Positions 43,149 through 54,990 of a DNA stretch of 64,000 bases are shown here, piece by piece. The notes under the pieces are model-generated. The model was not told where the DNA came from and made no database searches. It saw only the letters and a list, made by a program, of their open reading frames with translations. The position numbers and the translations under genes are program-made. Numbering within the stretch: the stretch's first letter is position 1; every line of letters starts with the position of its first letter. This stretch comes from Lineus longissimus (taxonomy: Eukaryota > Nemertea > Pilidiophora > Heteronemertea > Lineidae), in contig NC_088321.1 of NCBI RefSeq assembly GCF_910592395.1, positions 7,252,001-7,316,000 of the forward strand, given 5' to 3'.

Positions 43149-43425
43149 CTTAAAGCTGAACTACATGCACAAAACCAGAGCACCCAATGCGGCAATAGTA
43201 AGAAATTCAAACGACCGAAAGGCCCTTCTGAATACGGCCTGAAACATGATAGACCTCCAATGCTTCGATGCGCTTGATTTCACAAACCAGCAAGCCGTGG
43301 GACGATGCGGACCTTCGCAGAAAATTCTGGAAGGAAAAAATAAAAAGGTCCTCTCATCGAGACTCGAACTCGAGACCTCTGGTTTTATTTTATCCTCAAG
43401 GCCACTGGGCTATTTGAAATGCCTG
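43149..43425 (-). mobile_element. tRNA-derived SINE (minus strand)
   Basis: Read on the minus strand, the head has an A box TAGCCCAGTGG (complement of 43402-43412) and a B box GAGTTCGAGTC (complement of 43361-43371 region), about 35 bp apart, as in RNA polymerase III promoters. The body (43149-43330) is almost identical to that of the plus-strand SINE at 43700-43956. No clear poly-A tail or target duplication. Confidence 0.7.
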
Positions 43426-43699
43426 GCGTTTTATACGGCTTTATAGAATGTGCAAACATTTGTGTGTAATCTTTGTTCAACATCTTTGAGCGGTTTCCAC
43501 TGGGCAACTGCAGGAAGAAAGTAATTTTTTCTTTGCTGTGCGTGATAATGTATGCGGAGTCTACGTTTTCTCTTAGCAATGTTCACCTTTGTCTTGGTAT
43601 CTTCTTCTATGTACTTGAGAACATTTCTGGTTCATCTCTCAAAAATAAAGCATAATCGCCATTCATATAAGATATATTTGCTGGCAGCAGTTCACAAGA

Positions 43700-43956
43700 A
43701 AGCCTCCCTAACTCAGACGGTTAGAGCGTTCGTATTCTGAGCCCGAGTTCCCGGGTCCCGGGTTTTTTTCTGTTCCATAATTCTCCGAGACTGTCCGCAT
43801 CGTCCTGTTGCTTGCTGGTTTGTGAAATCAAGCGCATCGAAGCATTGGAGGTCTATCATGTTTCAGGCCGTATTCAGAAGGACCTTTCGATCGTTTAAAT
43901 TTCTTACTATTGCCGCATGGGACGCTCTGGTTTTGTGCATGCAGTTCAGCTTTAAG
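43700..43956 (+). mobile_element. tRNA-derived SINE (plus strand) with a different head
   Basis: The head reads taactcagacggttagagcg (A-box-like) and gagttcccgggtcccggg (B-box-like). The body from about 43790 is the inverted partner of 43149-43330 (ttgctggtttgtgaaatcaa, gcattggaggtctatcatgt, cagttcagctttaag). The heads of the two SINEs differ much more than their bodies. The two elements face each other about 275 bp apart. Confidence 0.65.
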
Positions 43957-44499
43957 ACATCACTTCTGTAGAATAGCCCACTTCATTACTATGACGGTGA
44001 CATGGCTGCACATCAATAATCTGTAATACATGTACTATCTGCTTTCTGATTGGTTTACCAACGCAAATAGGCCCAGTGGTTATTGGCTTTGAACTTTATA
44101 GAACTGACATCAGTAATGTGACATTGGAAGTAGGCCTATTGTGAAATTATTGAGAAGAGAAAACCAGCTCTGACCATTTCTGAATTTCAAGGTCGCGCAC
44201 AAAAACTTGTACAGGTTGTCCCAATAAAAAAAAACTTCGAAGACCAATTTTGATTTATTTTTCACTGAATTGGGTTTTGCTAATTACACATCACTTTCTT
44301 GGATGTCAAAAATGGTGGGTCCACGAGTCTGTAGGGTTGTTCTATAGGAATCCAACACAGATCGGGGAAGATTAAAGTTAGCTGTTAGCCACAGTTTTGA
44401 AGGTTCATAACATTCTGATCATGCTAAACTTCCACTTCGTCCGCGTGAAGATATCGGAATTCTCTGCCATCCTCTTCAGTATTATATCTCCATCGACGA
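43957..44499. other. No gene recognised
   Basis: Contains ttgtcccaataaaaaa near 44217, reminiscent of mariner-type ends, but no partner end was found. Confidence 0.3.
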
Positions 44500-45174
44500 C
44501 TGGAAGTGGCCCAGCATCAACATGACCAGGACGAAATGCCGCTTCAAATCCAATGATGATGACCTGTGGACTACGCCAGCCTCACATGCAACATTTACAA
44601 CGCGTATCACATCTGAAAGTCCAATCATTCAGCATCCGCCCTGCTCATCAGTATTTGCTGTTTTACATGCCTTTCATGCCTTCCATGCCTTCCGCGCGTT
44701 AGACTTAAACGACTTCATCACCGTAAGGTCTAACGGCTGCCGCAGGTATGTGCAGCCCACTGGAACCAACTGCAGAATTCCCCACATCTCAGTAATCCGC
44801 ATCCAAAATGTTCTGTCCTGTTCGTGGGGTCGAAAATGGTCAACTATCAAGAAGTAATTCCTCTCCTTCCACGAATGGTTGCAGAACCTCAGGAACCCAG
44901 TGGTCAAGTATAGGGTTTCCTTCCTCATCCACCCTGTTTGTTAAGACGTGTACTTCACATTCTCCGGCAACTTCTCATTTTCCAAGGCGTCTATTTGGCG
45001 TATAATCATATAAGATTCCGCAAATTCTTTCAATGAGGTGACAACGCCATTTACCAAAGCTTCTTCGAAGTCGCGTAAGTACTTGATTTTCTCCGACACG
45101 AGCCTTTTCTGGCATTTGGGATTCATCTTGCAGAATAGAAGGTGTGAGAAAACGAAGCCTGCTAAACCAAGCAT
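44500..45174 (-). pseudogene. pogo/CENP-B-like transposase fragment (minus strand)
   Basis: Minus-strand frames at 44941-45174 and 44674-44928 are collinear. The second has NYFLIVDHFRPHEQ, which fits the second-Asp block of a pogo-type DDE domain, and LVPVGCTYLRQPLDLTVMKS, the conserved block before the last acidic residue. Further decayed text lies down to 44500. The HTH part and TIRs are not seen. It is a different, older copy than the pogo element at 59122-62037, but the same blocks align between them. Confidence 0.65.
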
Positions 45175-45540
45175 TTCATAGGCCTAAACTTTCAACACCC
45201 AACAAATCCTTAGATGAAAAACAGCTTTCATAAAGCACTAAATACAATAAATTTTTCTTTTGTGACACCCGTTATATAAAACTGGTCAATTCTGGTATGA
45301 CACAAACTCCTTTTATGAAAAGTAATAACAATTAGGCCTACATGATCATGTCCATCCAAGGCCCAGTCAAGTCAATAAACTAAACCTAAATCTGTTTATG
45401 CTTGTGTAACGGAGTTAACAGAAGAGGCCCTTTTCAAATTCACATGTTTCGTCAGTTCGTTCGGGAAACGGTAGATGGCAGCAGGAGCCGGGCGCGCCGC
45501 CGGGTTCGCGCATGCGCAGGGGAATCGCGCGCGGGATTCG

Positions 45541-45630
45541 ATCGCGTTCGTATGCTAATAAATTCCCGTTCTTCGGAACTTTGGTGTTTTGCTCCGTACT
45601 TAAATGCGAACTCCCGTTGTGTCTTTCAGG
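45541..45630 (+). repeat. LTR-like repeat fragment 1
   Basis: It shares about 90 bp with 46772-46862 (tgctaataaattcccgttct, ctccgtacttaaatgcgaac, tgtgtctttcagg). The AATAAA word and the position-specific match suggest the R/U5 part of an LTR. The flanks differ. Confidence 0.55.
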
Positions 45631-45935
45631 TATGTACCTTGGTATTACCTGTATTCTATGCCTAAAGACCCCTAGAATATGTGTATCACGACGAGCCAAG
45701 TGTTTCAAGTGTTTTAAGAGAGTTTTCGATGATTTTGTTGGGCGTCGAGTGCGCAGCGCGCGCAGAATTCAGAGTACCGTCAGAGCGCAAAGGTCGAGCC
45801 AGGTTTTTGGCTTCATAAGAATGTTTTGGCTCTTTAACGATATAGTAATGGGTGTTGTAGTTGGTAACAATAGCCCGTAGGTTTAGTAAAGTGTATTTAG
45901 AGTGCAGAATGTCTTGTTGTTGAGCCGTATAAGCC

Positions 45936-46317
45936 GCACTTACACCACCTGAAAATGGACCACCAATCTTGGTTCGGGAACCAATGCCGCACCATCGAAA
46001 ATCCACCAAGCGCTTACACCAGCGCTGCAGCTAGTTATAAAATCCGGCTACAGATGGCGCGCAAACAATAAGCAGAAAGCGCCATTTCGAAAACGCCACC
46101 TGGAGCCGAACCATCTAACTAGCTAATTGCCGATCCATTTGCGCTTACACCACGACAAAGCCGAGCTTTCAACAAGCCGGGCGAATTTGGACCATCAAGC
46201 TTGGTGGGACAAATTCGCTCGGCAATTTGTATCGGCAATGGATTGCCGAACCAATTTGTCGCGGCAATGTGGTGGTGTAAGTGCAATTGGTCCACCAATA
46301 TTTCGTGGTGTAAGCGC
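45936..46317. mobile_element. 382-bp fold-back MITE
   Basis: GCACTTACACCACCTGAAAA at the left and the complement GCGCTTACACCACGAAATAT at the right form the ends. Internal copies of cgcttacacca and ggaccaccaat in both orientations make further hairpins. No coding capacity. Confidence 0.65.
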
Positions 46318-46699
46318 AGCTATAGTCGGGTTGAATGCGGGCCGATGGGGCCAAAACTGGTCACGTCGTAGTTAGTCAGTTTGGTCAATAGAGGGCGCGC
46401 AGCAGGGCGCGCAGCAGGTATTAATCCGTTGTCGTTGAGATTGGGTCACGTGTTACTGACGCTTTTATTCAGGCTTACTGAAGTCATGTTTAGGGTTATG
46501 TTCAACGTCTAGAGCTGAGTTTATCATTAGTTTTAGGGGGGATTACTATTATAAGCAACTGCTGTGGGTTTTATGGACCAAGACCCCGTGCAGTTGAGTA
46601 AATCCTTCCCCGGTTGTTTGTGTGGTTTTTAGCTGTTTCATTAGGGAGGCAGTAGTTAAATACTGATGTATTTCAGGAATGTATAAAGACCATGTTTGG

Positions 46700-46905
46700 T
46701 CTAAGATGTTGTGGCAACCGGGGTTGCCATGGTTACCAATTTATATCAAATTGTAATTTGATATTTATCTTTGTTCGTCTGCTAATAAATTCCCGTTCTT
46801 CGGAACTTTGGCGTTTTGCGCCGTACTTAAATGCGAACTCCGGTTGTGTCTTTCAGGCAGTACCGCCTCACATCCCATTAACCCCGGTAACACTGGGTCT
46901 TGAAC
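46700..46905 (+). repeat. Possible solo LTR
   Basis: TGTTGTGGCAACCGGGGTTG starts a stretch with an AATAAA signal (46783 region) and ends near ...GGGTCTTGAACA. TG...CA borders, size about 200 bp and the match of 46772-46862 to 45541-45630 suggest a solo LTR of a Ty3/gypsy-like element. No internal part is present. Confidence 0.45.
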
Positions 46906-47034
46906 AATGATTGGAGAAACCATGCATATACAATAGACTAACCAACCCACCTTGCCAAAGTGGGTTGGACATCCTGATACCCAGAAGTGATTCTTAAGTC
47001 AGATTTTACAGTAATTGCTTTTTACTTACGACAC

Positions 47035-47160
47035 CTCGATCAGGACGGTTTGCTCCGTCATCCACTTGTGTCGGCCATTTGGTAAAATAGACCTAGTAAA
47101 AGTTATTAATGTGAGGAAGTGAGCGAAAACGTACGCAAATCTTAAGACACTGGTTTGACA
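47035..47160 (+). repeat. Short repeat shared with 62215-62340
   Basis: Shared words are caggacggtt, gccggccatctggtaa-like text, gacttagta and aggaagtgag. It may be the continuation of segmental duplication SD on the far side of the 43-47 kb insertions. Confidence 0.5.
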
Positions 47161-48895
47161 ATATTTTCACGGCCCAAAAAATATGGCACTTCACGTACCA
47201 TACTATATCTGTAAAGGCTCAACAAATTCGTTGAGTACCATCACTTAAGATGGTGTCTTAAAAGACTGCTATCGTAATAAAGGCAAGGGTTGCTATACAT
47301 GGCAACTGTCGATATCTAAGGTGCTCACTATTCTGTTCCAATCATGCCCATAGAAGAGGAAGACAGAAAGTACTTAGATTCGAAAGAAAAGGCATTCTTT
47401 ATTGATATACGGCTTTTTCGAATGGTTTACAGTGGAGGTCGTTGCTACTATCTATCGTCAAAGTAGTTACTAGTAAGTCATATGAACGGGCGCGTTACAT
47501 ACTGGCACTTTACTATTATTTCACACGATCATTCTAAATACATTTTTTAGTGATGACCTCGATATTTCTCGCCTCAAACAATTATCATTATCGGTGGCGG
47601 GTGATAATGGAACTGTAAAAGCGATGGAGCTACGAGAGCAGAGGAAATTAGCTGGCGAACGTATGGTCCAAGAATATAGGAAAGTTTAGGCAGGGCTAGA
47701 AAGCAGTCATTGCAGATACACAGGAGTACATGTGTACCTGACCAAAAAATGGTCCGAAGCACCACTGTGAAGGTTGCAGAAAAGGTTGCTCTGAACGATT
47801 TGAAATTAAGCGGCATTTTGAAATAAAGCACACACAATCCAAAAAAACGTACTGCGCGAGTCTAAGCGTAACACAATTCGCAAGCAAGTCAAAGTACACC
47901 TTGCTGCGTACAGTGACAGTGACAGTAAGAGGCCAATACCCCAGGGAAGTACTGTTTTGTAGATTTCATTTCCCCTTTTTAGCATAACAAGTCGATGCTA
48001 CAGCGAGCTTGGGAAGACACGCCCTACAAGAATAACTGACTAGATGTGTGCGTGATATATGTGTGGGAAAGTCCAAATAAACTGCTTTCATCAATAGTTG
48101 TACGACTCACTTTCAGAGTGCAGCACTGTGTACTGCTGCTTGCAAGAACGTTAACTCTCAATCGCATTAAAATCCATTAGTCCTTATGCCCTCTGGTATT
48201 CAAGATATTCAATGCGCTAATACCAGACCTGCTTAAACCGATCCCGGTTTGACGTTACCCTGCTATCCGTTCCTGTCTTTGAAAAATCATGTACGAAGGC
48301 TATTAGATAAAGACATAAAGACGGTAAAGGGTAAGGAGGACGTCGAACTAAAATCATGAAGGAAGGCACAAAGAAAGGTAAAGGTACAGGGTAATTAAGG
48401 AGAACGAAGAACTACCGGGTACTTCTGTAAAATGGGTCCGGTAATAATATGTTAACTTATATAGTCCGTGTTTTAAATTCATAACAACCATTTTCATTAT
48501 GAATGAATAAATGAGACAGAAAACTTGTGAGTGAATATATGAATTTATTCATTTAGTAACGAAACGATACTGCTTGTTTAATGTGTACATATGATAAACT
48601 ACAACACATGTGGAGTTTATGACTGACATATGCACCCCATATACTAGTAATTGACAGGGCATCTTGACCATCACTGTATTGACATTATACAGCTTTACAG
48701 ACAACGCACGTCTTCACGAAAAGTAAAGCGTGCACTTTTGTATGCAATCTTTTTGGGTATAGTAGTGCTAATTGTCCGTCGTTTGGTTTGGTTCGGAAAT
48801 TTCCGATGATTGCCGAAGTCACCTTGTGAGGGTTTAGTCATTGACCAATGAGAGGGTTTCTTTTCATTTACATCAAGCACGTGGCCTAGAAAGTA
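47161..48895. other. About 1.7 kb without a recognised gene
   Basis: Short frames only, on both strands, without domains, and no repeat structure that I can support. Confidence 0.35.
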
Positions 48896-49147
48896 CGTGT
48901 TCGGCAATCAAGTTGTAATTGAATCAAGTTTTATGAAGCGAGAAGACACAGCAGGTTGCCCCCTCCAACGACCCCAAAAACCGGTGTCTAAATTGAGATC
49001 CCGGATAATAAGACAGTTGAAGTTACTTGCCCCTAATGCAGTAATAAAAAGGGAAGTGACTACTTGGCAAGCCCGGCTTAATACCAAACAGCGACTTTTT
49101 CTTGTCCTGAATGGAGAGCCGAACTCATTAATATTAAAGTAAAGTCT

Positions 49148-49310
49148 CCAGCTTGCCAAACAGGGTAGATTTTTTACCTGTTTGGCAAGCCCGGCTGGCC
49201 GAACAGGGTGGCTTTTTAGTGCTGTTTGGCAAGCGGCTCTCCAAACAGGACAAAAAAAGATGCCTGTTCGGCGAGCGGCTTGCCAAATAGACCCGGCCAA
49301 CAAAAAGATA
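49148..49310 (+). repeat. Tandem array of about 45-bp units with inverted halves at the LINE-B 5' side
   Basis: Four degenerate units carry ctgtttggcaagc followed by gccaaacagg and a T- or A-rich spacer. Each unit can form a hairpin (for example gccaaacagggta...tacctgtttggc). The last units are in frame with LINE-B ORF1 and encode repeated ASGSPNRTKK / ASGLPNRPGQ peptides. Confidence 0.65.
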
Positions 49311-49834
49311 ATACGTCCTTTAAACCTCCAGCAGTTACTGAGCTAAGAAAACCCCATTACGGCGGCAGTAGTGCCTCTTTGGATAGGCTGAGTACCGGAA
49401 GTGCTCAGTCTAACCAATCCGACGGTAATTTCCAGCAACCGAGCTACCAGCAGCGTCGAGATAGGAGAGCTGAGGCCCGGAGAAGAAAGGTAATCGAGGG
49501 AAAGGCAAATCACACCTCATCTGGCGGTAGTTCGTTCAAGGGCACCCCAGAACCCAATAGACATCTGTTCATCTCTCGCGTTCATCCTGCCACGCATACC
49601 GACCATGTGAGAACATTACTAGAAGAAAACAAGTTCGAGGTGAGAGAACTTCACCAGGTGTCGAAGGCTGAGGCCAAGTTCAAGTCCTTTAAATTAACCA
49701 TTCCCATGTCACAATTCAAAGACTTGTTCACTGATGAACTGTGGCCCGAAGGGGTACGAGTGAGAAAATATGTCGTGCCACGCGACGCCACGCGTGACTC
49801 TTTCCCAAAGTCAGACTCAGTTCATGACAAGTAG
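49226..49834 (+). CDS. LINE-B ORF1 protein (non-LTR retrotransposon)
   Basis: The open frame is about 200 codons, with no ATG near its 5' side (it starts at TTG in the track frame), so the true start is uncertain. The N-terminus is polar, Ser/Gln/Arg-rich. An RRM-like region follows from about residue 110 (HLFISRVHPATHTDHVRTLL and on to FKSFKLTIPMSQFKDLF) and ends ELWPEGVRVRKYV before the stop. Jockey/CR1-like ORF1 proteins that bind element RNA have this layout. The same-strand ORF2 follows. Confidence 0.65.
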   Translation: MASGSPNRTKKDACSASGLPNRPGQQKDNTSFKPPAVTELRKPHYGGSSASLDRLSTGSAQSNQSDGNFQQPSYQQRRDRRAEARRRKVIEGKANHTSSGGSSFKGTPEPNRHLFISRVHPATHTDHVRTLLEENKFEVRELHQVSKAEAKFKSFKLTIPMSQFKDLFTDELWPEGVRVRKYVVPRDATRDSFPKSDSVHDK

Positions 49835-49889
49835 GTTTTCGAATATAAACCTCATCTTTACTGCTTGCGCACTGATGTCCTCGCTTCCT

Positions 49890-51305
49890 TCAACAGTAAC
49901 GGATCCGGAATGGACCGCATTGATTACATGAAAGAACTCTTATCTAATGCCGTGGTCACACTGGGGTTTTAACACGAATTGAATTCGAATTAAAACGTTG
50001 ATACGTATTGGGGCGATCTTTTGTTGATTCAGGAACACTTGCTTTTCAATGATCAAATTCCGCAGTACAGCAACATGTTTGGAGCGGACTACAGGGTTAT
50101 TGGACAATCGGGTATGGACGATAACGTACCATTACGAGGCAGGCCGTATGGTGGCACTGCAATCGCCTGGAAGGCGAACTCAAGAGCCAAGATAGAGCCG
50201 ATAGCTTGGAATTCCAAGCGGTTATGTGTGGCCAGGGTCCAGTATGAGGAATTAGGCACTGACATCTTGCCACATGCCTACAATACATGCCTACAGATCA
50301 AGGGGGGCAGGAGAATGTTAGAGAATTCTCCGCCGTCCTTCAAGAATTATCGGTCATTATCGAATCGAACCCGTCGAGGTATGTGGCTATATGAGGGGAC
50401 CTCAACACAGATACTTCTAGAGTAAATTCAGCTCATACTCGCATTCTGGGCCAATTTCTTTAAACAGAGAACCTCAAACTTGCAATGACGCATAGGAAAA
50501 ATACTGTTGATTATACATATGAAAGCAAGATCAATGGGGAACGCTCACTCATCGATCACTTCATTGTGTCTGATAATCTATTCGAACTAATAGGTTCTTA
50601 TAACGTGGAACACAAAGGTAACAATCTATCTGATCATTCAGGTCTTTTCATGACGGCAAACCTCCCTGCCCCTCTACTGATGGAAGAGGAGAGAGCAAAA
50701 AGAGTGAAACTTAACTGGGATAAAAGTGGAGTTGATGATCTGTCTAACTACCGTGAAAACCTAACCACGAGACTCAAAAACTTAACCGCTCCATTTGACG
50801 CGTTGGCTTGTCAAAACCTATTTGTGTCTGGAGCACAGGCTCGAAATTGAAACGTTTCACAATGATATCATAAACGCGTGTATCTCAGCTAGCGAGGAGA
50901 CAATACCTATAAGTAACAACGTTAGGCCAAGGGGAAGAGCTGGGTGGAATAACGAAACGAATGTAGTGAAGGAACGAGCAATCATGTGGCACAACATTTG
51001 GAAAGACAATGGGAGGCCGAGAGTTGATAGCCGATATTAGACGACGAACTAGGGCGCAATATCATTATGAGATAAGAAAGATCAAAAACGATCAAAAGAG
51101 AATCTCGGCCAATAAGTTGGCCAGCAAGGAGTCAGTTTGGAAGGAAGTACCTAATGTCATGGATAATATAGTGGGTAGCACTGACATCGGCAATGTATTC
51201 GCTGAAAAATTTCGGACCCTGTACAACAGTGTCTCTCATGACAAAAAAGAAATGGATGTCTTGATGAAAGACATCGACAACGAAGTCAGGAACAAATCGT
51301 CGATG
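49890..51305 (+). pseudogene. LINE-B ORF2: endonuclease and RT linker
   Basis: Endonuclease start LLIQEHLLFNDQIPQYSNMF at about 50021-50080 and RPYGGTAIAWK near 50140-50175 (LIQEHW-type and GG[TV]A blocks). The C-terminal part includes SLIDHFIVSDNLFELIGSYN (about 50545-50605) and LSDHSGLF (about 50628-50652), with the final catalytic SDH. A linker then reads ESVWKEVPNVMDNIVGSTDI to about 51290. Frameshifts near 50300, 50845 and 51030 break it. Confidence 0.75.
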
Positions 51306-51309
51306 TTTT

Positions 51310-52160
51310 GTCGAAGTGGCGAATCGGCATTTTTGTCACTTTTGAGAAAATGTCGTTTGAAATGTTCGCCTGCCAAGTTCCGTATTTACTTCCTGTTATA
51401 AAAGATACAGGAATCTTTTCGCATGTCTTTAATTGAGGTTTTTAGTAAATCCTTTTCACTAGTGTTGTTACTCACACTGTGACCGGAAGCTGTGCAAAAC
51501 CAACCGGAAGTTGGTATACGTCGATTCGTCATTTTGAGAGAAAAATCCATGAGAGATTGGGTCTGATTCGCCACCGATTCGTCACTTTGAGAGAAAGGAA
51601 TGTTGGGGCTAGACCGGATTCGCCATCGATTCGTCGCTTAGAGAAAACGCTTCATAACGTTATTGGGCTATTCGCCAGACCATACATTAGCGAGGTAATG
51701 TATTCTGTTGGCCTATACCGTGTTTTGGGAACCTGGACCATCTACCATCATGCACTGAGGTAATGGAGTACCATTCGATAAAGATTCCTTGCATTTAGAC
51801 CGAATTCAGAATTTATATATTCTTCACTTTGTATTTACCTTAATTAACCACAAAACTTCGTTATGTAACAAAGAGGACAGCGCGTCTGATGTCTCATGAA
51901 TAAATGATGGAAATTACCAAACACACAGAGTCATTTGCACTCATTTTGCCTAGAGTGACCACAGTTGAACGCAGGACGTAGTAAATACGATTAATAACCA
52001 GGTAAACAAAATTAAAACGAGTACTGTGACCTTGGATGAGACTATTCGCCACTTCGAAAGAAAAAAAACACCGTCCAAGTATCAATATCACTTCTGTCGA
52101 AGTGACGAATCGACGATTCGCCACTACGCCACTACGATTCGCCACTACGTTCGCCACAAC
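51310..52160. mobile_element. Insertion in LINE-B ORF2 with repeated ATTCGCCACTT-type motifs
   Basis: The left end has tgtcgaagtggcgaatcgg. The right end has several copies of gattcgccactac and cttctgtcgaagtgacgaatcg in both orientations. Inside, cgattcgtcactttgagagaaa recurs at least three times (about 51520, 51565, 51622). This suggests a DNA element with subterminal repeats, roughly 850 bp. Part of the LINE reverse transcriptase is also missing here, so deletion occurred too. Confidence 0.5.
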
Positions 52161-52162
52161 AA

Positions 52163-53017
52163 TTGTTTCGAAAATTACAGAGCAAAGGTCTGTGTCCGGT
52201 GATTGCCAGATTTCTAGTGTACTTATACACCAATCAAAAAATGTCGGTCAGATGGGCAAACTACGATTCTCCTAGTTTTAAAACCTCAAATGGGGTCAAA
52301 CCAGGAGGGGTCCTCTCACCAATCCTTTTCAACCTATATCTTGATGAATTGATCACTAATATGTCCAATTCTGGAGTTGGGTGTCGGATCGGACACATCT
52401 ATGCCGGTATACTTGCCTACGCTGACGACGTTGTCATACTTGCTCCTACTATCTATTCATTGAACAAGATGCTAAAAATTGCGAAGAGCTACTCGGTAGA
52501 CAACTACATATCTTTTAACGCAAGAAAAAGTAAATTCATGATCTTCCCTCTCAATAGAAATATGCCTATGTTTGAGTTCATTACATTTGATGGCAACCAA
52601 CTTTTTCGAGTTGAATCAGAATTACACCTAGGTATCTTACTTGGACCAAAGGTTGAGAGAAGTCGTATTGATATAGGGGCAAACGAGCTGTACAAAAAGA
52701 CTAATATGATCATGGCATATTTTAGACATGCCGATTCATTTGTACGGTACTCACTATTCAAGAGTTTTGCGATGAGTTTGTACGGTTCAATTATCAGTAG
52801 AAATCTAACATATCTAGCTGGTAAATACGGGTTTAATAGACATAACGTAAGGAATTTCAACGTGGCAAACTGGACTGCGGGAATTCAAGTTGTAGAAGAA
52901 ACTATGAGAACTGCACAGCAGATACGGGAACTGATTGAAATGAGGGACTTTGCCTTCGACAATATACTAAATAAGGAAGAGATAGGAGTAATCATAGAAA
53001 TGTTGTGCACTACCTAA
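52163..53017 (+). pseudogene. LINE-B ORF2: reverse transcriptase palm and C-terminal part
   Basis: An open frame of 284 codons. VKPGGVLSPILFNLYLDELI at about 52291-52350 is RT block B, and GILAYADDVVILAPT at about 52406-52450 holds the catalytic YADD (52418-52429). FNARKSKFMIFPLN and HLGILLG follow as the thumb-side blocks. The frame ends at TAA 53015, probably the natural end of ORF2. It is the best preserved reverse transcriptase in the window, but lacks the N-terminal blocks because of the insertion/deletion upstream. Confidence 0.8.
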
Positions 53018-53170
53018 GTTGCTGTATACTTATTCCTGGTATAATCATGTTATTTCGTGGCACAGTGTGTGCTGTATAATATTGCACCTCCTGTTAAAAA
53101 GATATTTTGAAATTTATCTCTGCACTCTATTAACTCTGTACTGTGGTTGTACGACAATAAACATATATAT
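53018..53170 (+). other. LINE-B 3' UTR
   Basis: A short T/A-rich tail after ORF2 ends with acaataaacatatatatag near 53155-53175. AATAAA could be the polyadenylation signal. The exact 3' end and target duplication were not found. Confidence 0.4.
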
Positions 53171-54785
53171 AGGACAGTACATAACAATGACACGTGTTTC
53201 TTCACTGGTACGGGCGGAGGTAACAGAGGCAATACCACTGGAAGTTCAGTATTTCAGATGAAATTTTTGCACGCGAATCGTATACGCCGATGCACAGCAC
53301 AGATCGATTTTCTTATTCCAAAACAATGCAGCGGGACCGATAATTTTTACGCAGAGTAGCCGCTGTTCGGTTTGAGATTTCGTCAGAACAGGGGCGAATC
53401 AAAGTGTGACGATACCCTGGTGCGAGACGAAATGCATTGAACAACAATCTGCATCGCTGCCAGAGATTATTTTTCTCTTTCCGCGAAGAAATCGTGCTTT
53501 GAACTGGCAAAAGGCCGCAAAAAATTTCGAGTCTGCTAACTTTTCCGTAGTACGCATCCGCACCAACATGATCGGTCCGGGGCTGCCCGTTTCGACGACT
53601 ATTTCGTCAATGTCATCGGGAGTGGGAGGATGTCGACGATCTGGTCCCATTCATATGGAATAATCTTGAAAGTTCATTGGTCTCAATGTTTATTTCCCCG
53701 TTTCCATGACAAAATCCTATCGTGAAACCTGAAACCACTCGTCCACAACACAAGCCATTTCAAATTTCCGTAGAAAGCGCATGCGCACTAACTCAAACGC
53801 ACGCGCTACCCTCAAACTATTCACGCTTAACATTGTGTGCTAGCCAACTGCTTCTTCGGTCAACTGCCATGATGGCATCATCCTAACTATATACCCCCCC
53901 CCCCCCCCCCCGAAGACACTTTAAGGAGGACTGTATGTTTTTCTGGGGTACCATTGGTTTTGCAGATCTTCTGATTTTTTCTAAAGAATAATCAATATTC
54001 GCTAGCAGGCTTTCTATGCTCCCAGATATGAAGAGGTTTCTATGTTCCTCCGGTTCTTTGTTCATCAGTCTGGTGTTCCTCAACAGTCAAGTGTCTTCCA
54101 GTCTCTTGGCCTGCAAAAACCCTTTCCAACCAATTTTTTATGCATTAACCATTCGGGAACATGTTGGTGGGGGAAAAACCTGATCCCTGACCCCTTGAAT
54201 TGGTTGCCCAGGTACAACCACAAGCATTTGTCTCAAGGAAGCCACAAGTGTCTACCATGTCTTGGCAGCCTAGCCAATATCATGCCAGTGAAAAGGAAGG
54301 GTTATGATTTTTGAGGGTTGGGGTTAGGGTACCATCAAAGGAGTACCTCTTCCTCGCTACGGGTTAAACGTGTCACAGGACTGTACCATCATTGTTTGGA
54401 GGAGAAGCCATCTTGGATTGTGATCTCGTGAGAGAAGGGGAGATGTAAACACTCCAAAATTTGCATATATAATTGTTTAACCATATCTACCTTCTTTTAC
54501 GATTGGGAGGAATCAAGTCTTTTAAGTTGGGGAAACTCAATGTATTTACATTTACCTGGTTGGGGATATGTTTGATCTTTAGGAATCTTCAAGTATAACA
54601 TCTTTGTATAATAGATTGGGTCATGTGTGGTGTACCCCGCCACCTGACTAATCTATATTTCGAAAACACATGTTCTCTGGTCAAATCATTGTGTTATTCG
54701 TTGGCACTGTGCCACTTTTGCCTGAGGGGCAGGAACTACCCAGGGGATGGTGATTTTAATCACTAAGTCATGATATAACCCTTAA
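53171..54785. other. No gene recognised
   Basis: Short overlapping frames on both strands at 53313-53663 carry no domain. A poly-C run lies at about 53887-53910. Nothing else supported. Confidence 0.35.
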
Positions 54786-54789
54786 GCTA

Positions 54790-54990
54790 TTTTAAAATAC
54801 CATGTGGGGGAGAGTGCTAGGAGAAGTGAACGAGAGAAGCTACAGAGAAGATTAGAGAAGTTAACAGATGTAGAGAGAAGAGAATAAAGATAACAGAGAA
54901 GTAAGAACAGAGAAGCGATATACTAACAGAGAAGTGCAGTTAGAGAGAGAAGAAAAGGATTTAAGAAGAGAAGATAAAGGGAGATTACGA
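54790..54990 (+). repeat. Purine-rich degenerate agagaag repeat
   Basis: About 200 bp almost free of C and T on this strand, built from agagaag(t/c)/acagagaag words. Microsatellite-like; no coding frame. Confidence 0.7.

Noticed and set aside
43346-43425. A functional tRNA gene on the minus strand
   Set aside because: A and B boxes are present, but the sequence does not fold as a full cloverleaf by eye and is joined to a repeated SINE body.
54301-54330. Telomere-like gggttggggttaggg text
   Set aside because: Only one or two TTAGGG-like words, no array, so not an interstitial telomere.
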